Assembly (NCBI GenBank): GCA_002049945.1
Contig: MVCT01000007.1
Coordinates: 1 to 15,049 of the forward strand
Direction: 5' to 3'
Length of the DNA: 15,049 bases
Origin: Candidatus Cloacimonas sp. 4484_140
GTDB lineage: Bacteria > Cloacimonadota > Cloacimonadia > JGIOTU-2
Shown: positions 12,583-15,049 of the stretch, piece after piece
Position numbering within the stretch: the first letter of the stretch is position 1
How the letters are laid out: each line of letters starts with the position of its first letter
Translations under genes and position numbers: made by a program
The notes under the pieces: model-generated
Seen by the model: only the letters and a program-made list of their open reading frames with translations
The model's database searches: none
What the model was told of the DNA's origin: nothing

Positions 12583-14223
12583 ATGTTAAAGAATAGGTCT
12601 CTTTTAATTTTGATAATTTTATTGTTAGTTGCAGTATTAACGGTCCTAAGCTGCGGTAGGAAAGGTTCATTAAATCTTAATGTTCCTCCGTATATTGAAA
12701 TTTCAGATTATAGCGGAATTGCAAAAACTGATACTACTTGGTCAGACTCTACAATGTTTGAGGAAATCGGGAATCTCATAAATCCTGATATTTACGATTC
12801 GCTTTTTTATCAAGAAATATTTTGGAGAGCTTGGGATGTTGACGGTGTCGTAAGATCCTATGCATACAGAATAGGAACCTGGGACAGTCTAAGTGAAGCC
12901 TGGCAATATGATCAAACCTATGGCGTTCGCGTAAGCGAAGAAGGATGGGTTCTGCATCTTCAACCCAATGGTGAATATGGTATCTGGACTCCATTGAAGG
13001 AACGATTTTCTAAAACCCCGGTGTATTTCACTGCAACAGATACTTCCGATTATAAGAAAAATTTCGGAAAATTCGAAGTGAAATGTAAGGATAACTACGA
13101 CGAAGAATCAGAAATAGCTGCACGTTATTTCTGTAGCTGGTCCGATGTTCCGGGAACAAGTGTCCAAACCTCGCAAGGTAGTATTGATTCATTAAGAGTT
13201 GGTTCTGCAATACTTTTCAAATTCAAGGTTCTTGATGATAAAGATCCATTCGGTCACGGTTCTGAAGCGGCGTATTTTACGTATCGCTTTAAATACTACC
13301 GAACTACAGGAACTGATACTTTAAAAGTTGCTCCACTGGGCGCAGTGCTTGACAGTACGGAATGGTACTCCACAGAGGGTTATCCAAAAAAAGACGAAGT
13401 ACTTCTCATGTCAGAATATCATGATGGTAATCCCTATGGAAAACCAATCCTGAAAATAAATGAAAAATTCGCTGACGGAACCTATGAGGTAACTGAAATC
13501 CAAGTAAAAACAGTGGACAAAGCAGGTATCGTTGATCCTGAATATGCGGGTATGGTTTTCTTTGTTCGAGGATACTTCCATCCCGATACTGCACCATTTA
13601 TGGCACAGTGGGCAGATTATCTTCCTGATTTCTTAAAGAATAGCTCGCTGAACATACTGCCGCACATTTTTGTAATCAGTGATTATACCTGGTTGAATTA
13701 TATGTGTGAAAATGAAGATGTTCCCAAACGTGTTATCGGAAGTGAAGATCATTATGCCAATCAATTCTATATGGCGAAGGACACTACTTTGACAGCAATT
13801 TGGTCTGATAATGTGGAAATCTACATGAAGTGGGAATATTTAGGTCAATTTGAATACGATGTAGAAAAAGGAAGAGTTGCAGCAAATCACACGTTTTTCT
13901 ATGATGATAGCCTTGAACAGTATATCCAGTATTTTTGTGATGTTGAATATATGGATATTCAACTAAATGGAGGTACTCATGGATTACCGCCCGTAGGTAC
14001 TGTTTACACAGATGATGATACTGGAGAGAACTGGATGCGTTTGCCAATCTATGAAGAGCAAAATTGCAAACTATTTGGCTTGTCAGCCGGCGAGCATACC
14101 TTCAAAGTACGTGCTGTTGACTTCCAGGGAGCTGTTGACCCAACGCCTGCAGAGCTCACCTTCTATTTGTATGAACCAATTTTAGCTGATGAAAAAGAAG
14201 GTTGCAGACGAAAATTCAGTTAA
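12583..14223 (+). CDS. Large cell-envelope lipoprotein, 5' part of a frameshifted gene
   Basis: Function unknown. The ATG is set by GGAGG at 12571-12575. Residues 1-23 are a hydrophobic signal ending in 'VLSC', giving a lipobox with Cys24 as the likely lipidated residue and Gly25 after it (no inner-membrane-retaining Asp). The rest is a series of beta-sandwich-like segments rich in Trp, Tyr and Asp: 'FWRAWDVDGVVRSYAYRIGTWD' split over 80-101, 'VKCKDNYDEES..AARYFCSW', 'YFTYRFKYYRTTGTD', 'EIQVKTVDKAGIVDPEYAG', and near the end 'AGEHTFKVRAVDFQGAVDPTPAELTFYLYEP', typical Ig/fibronectin-like modules of exported FCB proteins. The frame then runs into 'ILADEKEGCRRKFS' and stops at 14223, while the adjacent frame carries on for 273 codons. 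The true product is therefore probably about 807 residues. Confidence 0.75.
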   Translation: MLKNRSLLILIILLLVAVLTVLSCGRKGSLNLNVPPYIEISDYSGIAKTDTTWSDSTMFEEIGNLINPDIYDSLFYQEIFWRAWDVDGVVRSYAYRIGTWDSLSEAWQYDQTYGVRVSEEGWVLHLQPNGEYGIWTPLKERFSKTPVYFTATDTSDYKKNFGKFEVKCKDNYDEESEIAARYFCSWSDVPGTSVQTSQGSIDSLRVGSAILFKFKVLDDKDPFGHGSEAAYFTYRFKYYRTTGTDTLKVAPLGAVLDSTEWYSTEGYPKKDEVLLMSEYHDGNPYGKPILKINEKFADGTYEVTEIQVKTVDKAGIVDPEYAGMVFFVRGYFHPDTAPFMAQWADYLPDFLKNSSLNILPHIFVISDYTWLNYMCENEDVPKRVIGSEDHYANQFYMAKDTTLTAIWSDNVEIYMKWEYLGQFEYDVEKGRVAANHTFFYDDSLEQYIQYFCDVEYMDIQLNGGTHGLPPVGTVYTDDDTGENWMRLPIYEEQNCKLFGLSAGEHTFKVRAVDFQGAVDPTPAELTFYLYEPILADEKEGCRRKFS

Positions 14224-15010
14224 GGAATTTTATAAGGAAATTACACAGCATTGTATTGAACAAGTTGATTCGTTATCAATTACCGACCTTCAAAACATTG
14301 AACAGTTAAATAGAGAAATGAGAGCAGACGATCTAGCTCCATATTTTGCACCTTCTGATATACAAAAGTATAAAATGATCATATGGTATGCAAATAATCC
14401 CAAAAAAAGTGACTATCTTTTAATTAATAAAGTTCATATGATCCAGCATTATGATCTGCTAAGGTACTATATGATTTCAGATGGTTCCCTATTATATACA
14501 GGTGCATTAAATATTTGTGATCCAGTAACTACTAACACCAGAAACTTTCTACAGGTGTATGGTGGTCTTGCAGATACACTATCTGCCTTAACTCAGGAAT
14601 TGGATACAAACGACTGGATCTGGGGTACTCCAAATATCGAAAACTCGATGTTCGTTGCTGCGGATGGACAGGGTGATTTTGCATGTCTAGATCCATTTAA
14701 CTTGAATTTGCAAATTTATAAAATTGGTCTAAACTGGTTCCCTGAATATTGGATAAACACACCTCTTGGCAAGATCGGTAACGTGACATTCCTCAATGTT
14801 GAAAATGCAGAACCCATTTTCACCTGTGTAACAGATACCATGGCGATTCATCAGCAATTTGCCGATGCTGTCATGGGTACAAAGTACACTCACGAAGCAG
14901 TAGAGAAACCTGTTTACTTACTCGGATTTCCTCTATATTACATGATGCCGGATGATTCTAAAACATTTATCGACATCATCTTTGACGAAGTGGGTGTTGC
15001 TCATAATTAG
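14189..15010 (+). pseudogene. 3' part of the frameshifted lipoprotein gene
   Basis: This frame overlaps the end of the preceding one by 35 bases. Its first ATG (14189) has no ribosome binding site, so it is best read as the displaced C-terminal half of the same gene. Restoring the frame needs one base removed or two added, probably near GATGAAAAAGAAGGTTG (14188-14204), giving '...YLYEPILADE', then 'VADENSVKEFYKEI'. Later 'KYKMIIWYANNPKKSDYLLIN', 'LLRYYMISDGSLLYTGALNI' and 'FADAVMGTKYTHEAV' look like a Rossmann-type, class-I amidotransferase-like module with strands followed by 'YxxxDGxLLYTG'; no Cys-His catalytic pair is evident, so it may be non-enzymatic. A sequencing error, a real inactivating mutation or two cooperating polypeptides are all possible. 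The final 39 bases of the window hold nothing I can assign. Confidence 0.6.
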
Positions 15011-15049
15011 CACATAAAACTATAAATAATAAAAAAGGCGAAATCGTAA

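Noticed and set aside
14188..14204. Programmed frameshift site in the lipoprotein gene
   Set aside because: The shift required is +1 and no X XXY YYZ heptamer lies in frame; the A5 run alone is weak evidence, so error or mutation is the simpler explanation.
1..15049. Defence system, prophage, insertion sequence or CRISPR array
   Set aside because: No transposase, integrase, nuclease cassette, spaced direct repeats or tRNA attachment site could be found; nearly every open stretch belongs to housekeeping or envelope genes.

Overview
The window reads like a chromosomal segment of a moderately AT-rich Gram-negative bacterium of the FCB (Fibrobacteres-Chlorobi-Bacteroidetes) assemblage, possibly Cloacimonadota-like. 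Three things point there: exported proteins ending in the FlgD-like/type IX-style sorting domain ('YNYPNPF', then 'IYNIKGQ..K', then 'WDG....G.YF.KL'), lipid A genes (lpxB plus a DUF374 acyltransferase), and a large lipoprotein with a WDxDG repeat style common in such genomes. The phylum is inference; the cell-envelope type is well supported.

Layout. 1-1327: the end of a beta-helix surface protein, then a collapsed gene keeping only a signal peptide and part of a sorting domain, closed by a clear terminator. 1462-1797: a small tail-anchored membrane protein of unknown function. It converges on, and overlaps by 15 bp, a minus-strand pair (1783-3517): lpxB followed by a DUF374 lysophospholipid acyltransferase-like gene. 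3518-3753: divergent intergenic region with a candidate promoter and a structured leader ending in an intrinsic terminator directly before infC.

3754-12481 is one long plus-strand run of housekeeping genes with tight spacing: infC, rpmI, rplT, pheS, pheT, a ZapB-like coiled-coil gene, zapA, a candidate 6S RNA, rny, a YmdB-type phosphoesterase gene and folD. It covers translation initiation, ribosome assembly, tRNA-Phe charging, division-ring assembly, RNA polymerase control, mRNA turnover and one-carbon metabolism. 12583-15010: a lipoprotein gene with its own Shine-Dalgarno that appears split by a frameshift near 14185-14215.

I found no defence system, mobile element, CRISPR array or prophage. 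The most interesting signals are in RNA. (1) The infC leader has a 7-nt terminator loop (3721-3727) perfectly complementary to 3643-3649 in an upstream hairpin, an arrangement expected of an L20-type attenuator. It is followed by infC, which appears to start at AUC. (2) An unannotated 200-nt 6S RNA candidate lies between zapA and rny, and its outermost stem would cover the rny ribosome binding site. At protein level, FolD lacks the lysine expected for cyclohydrolase activity.
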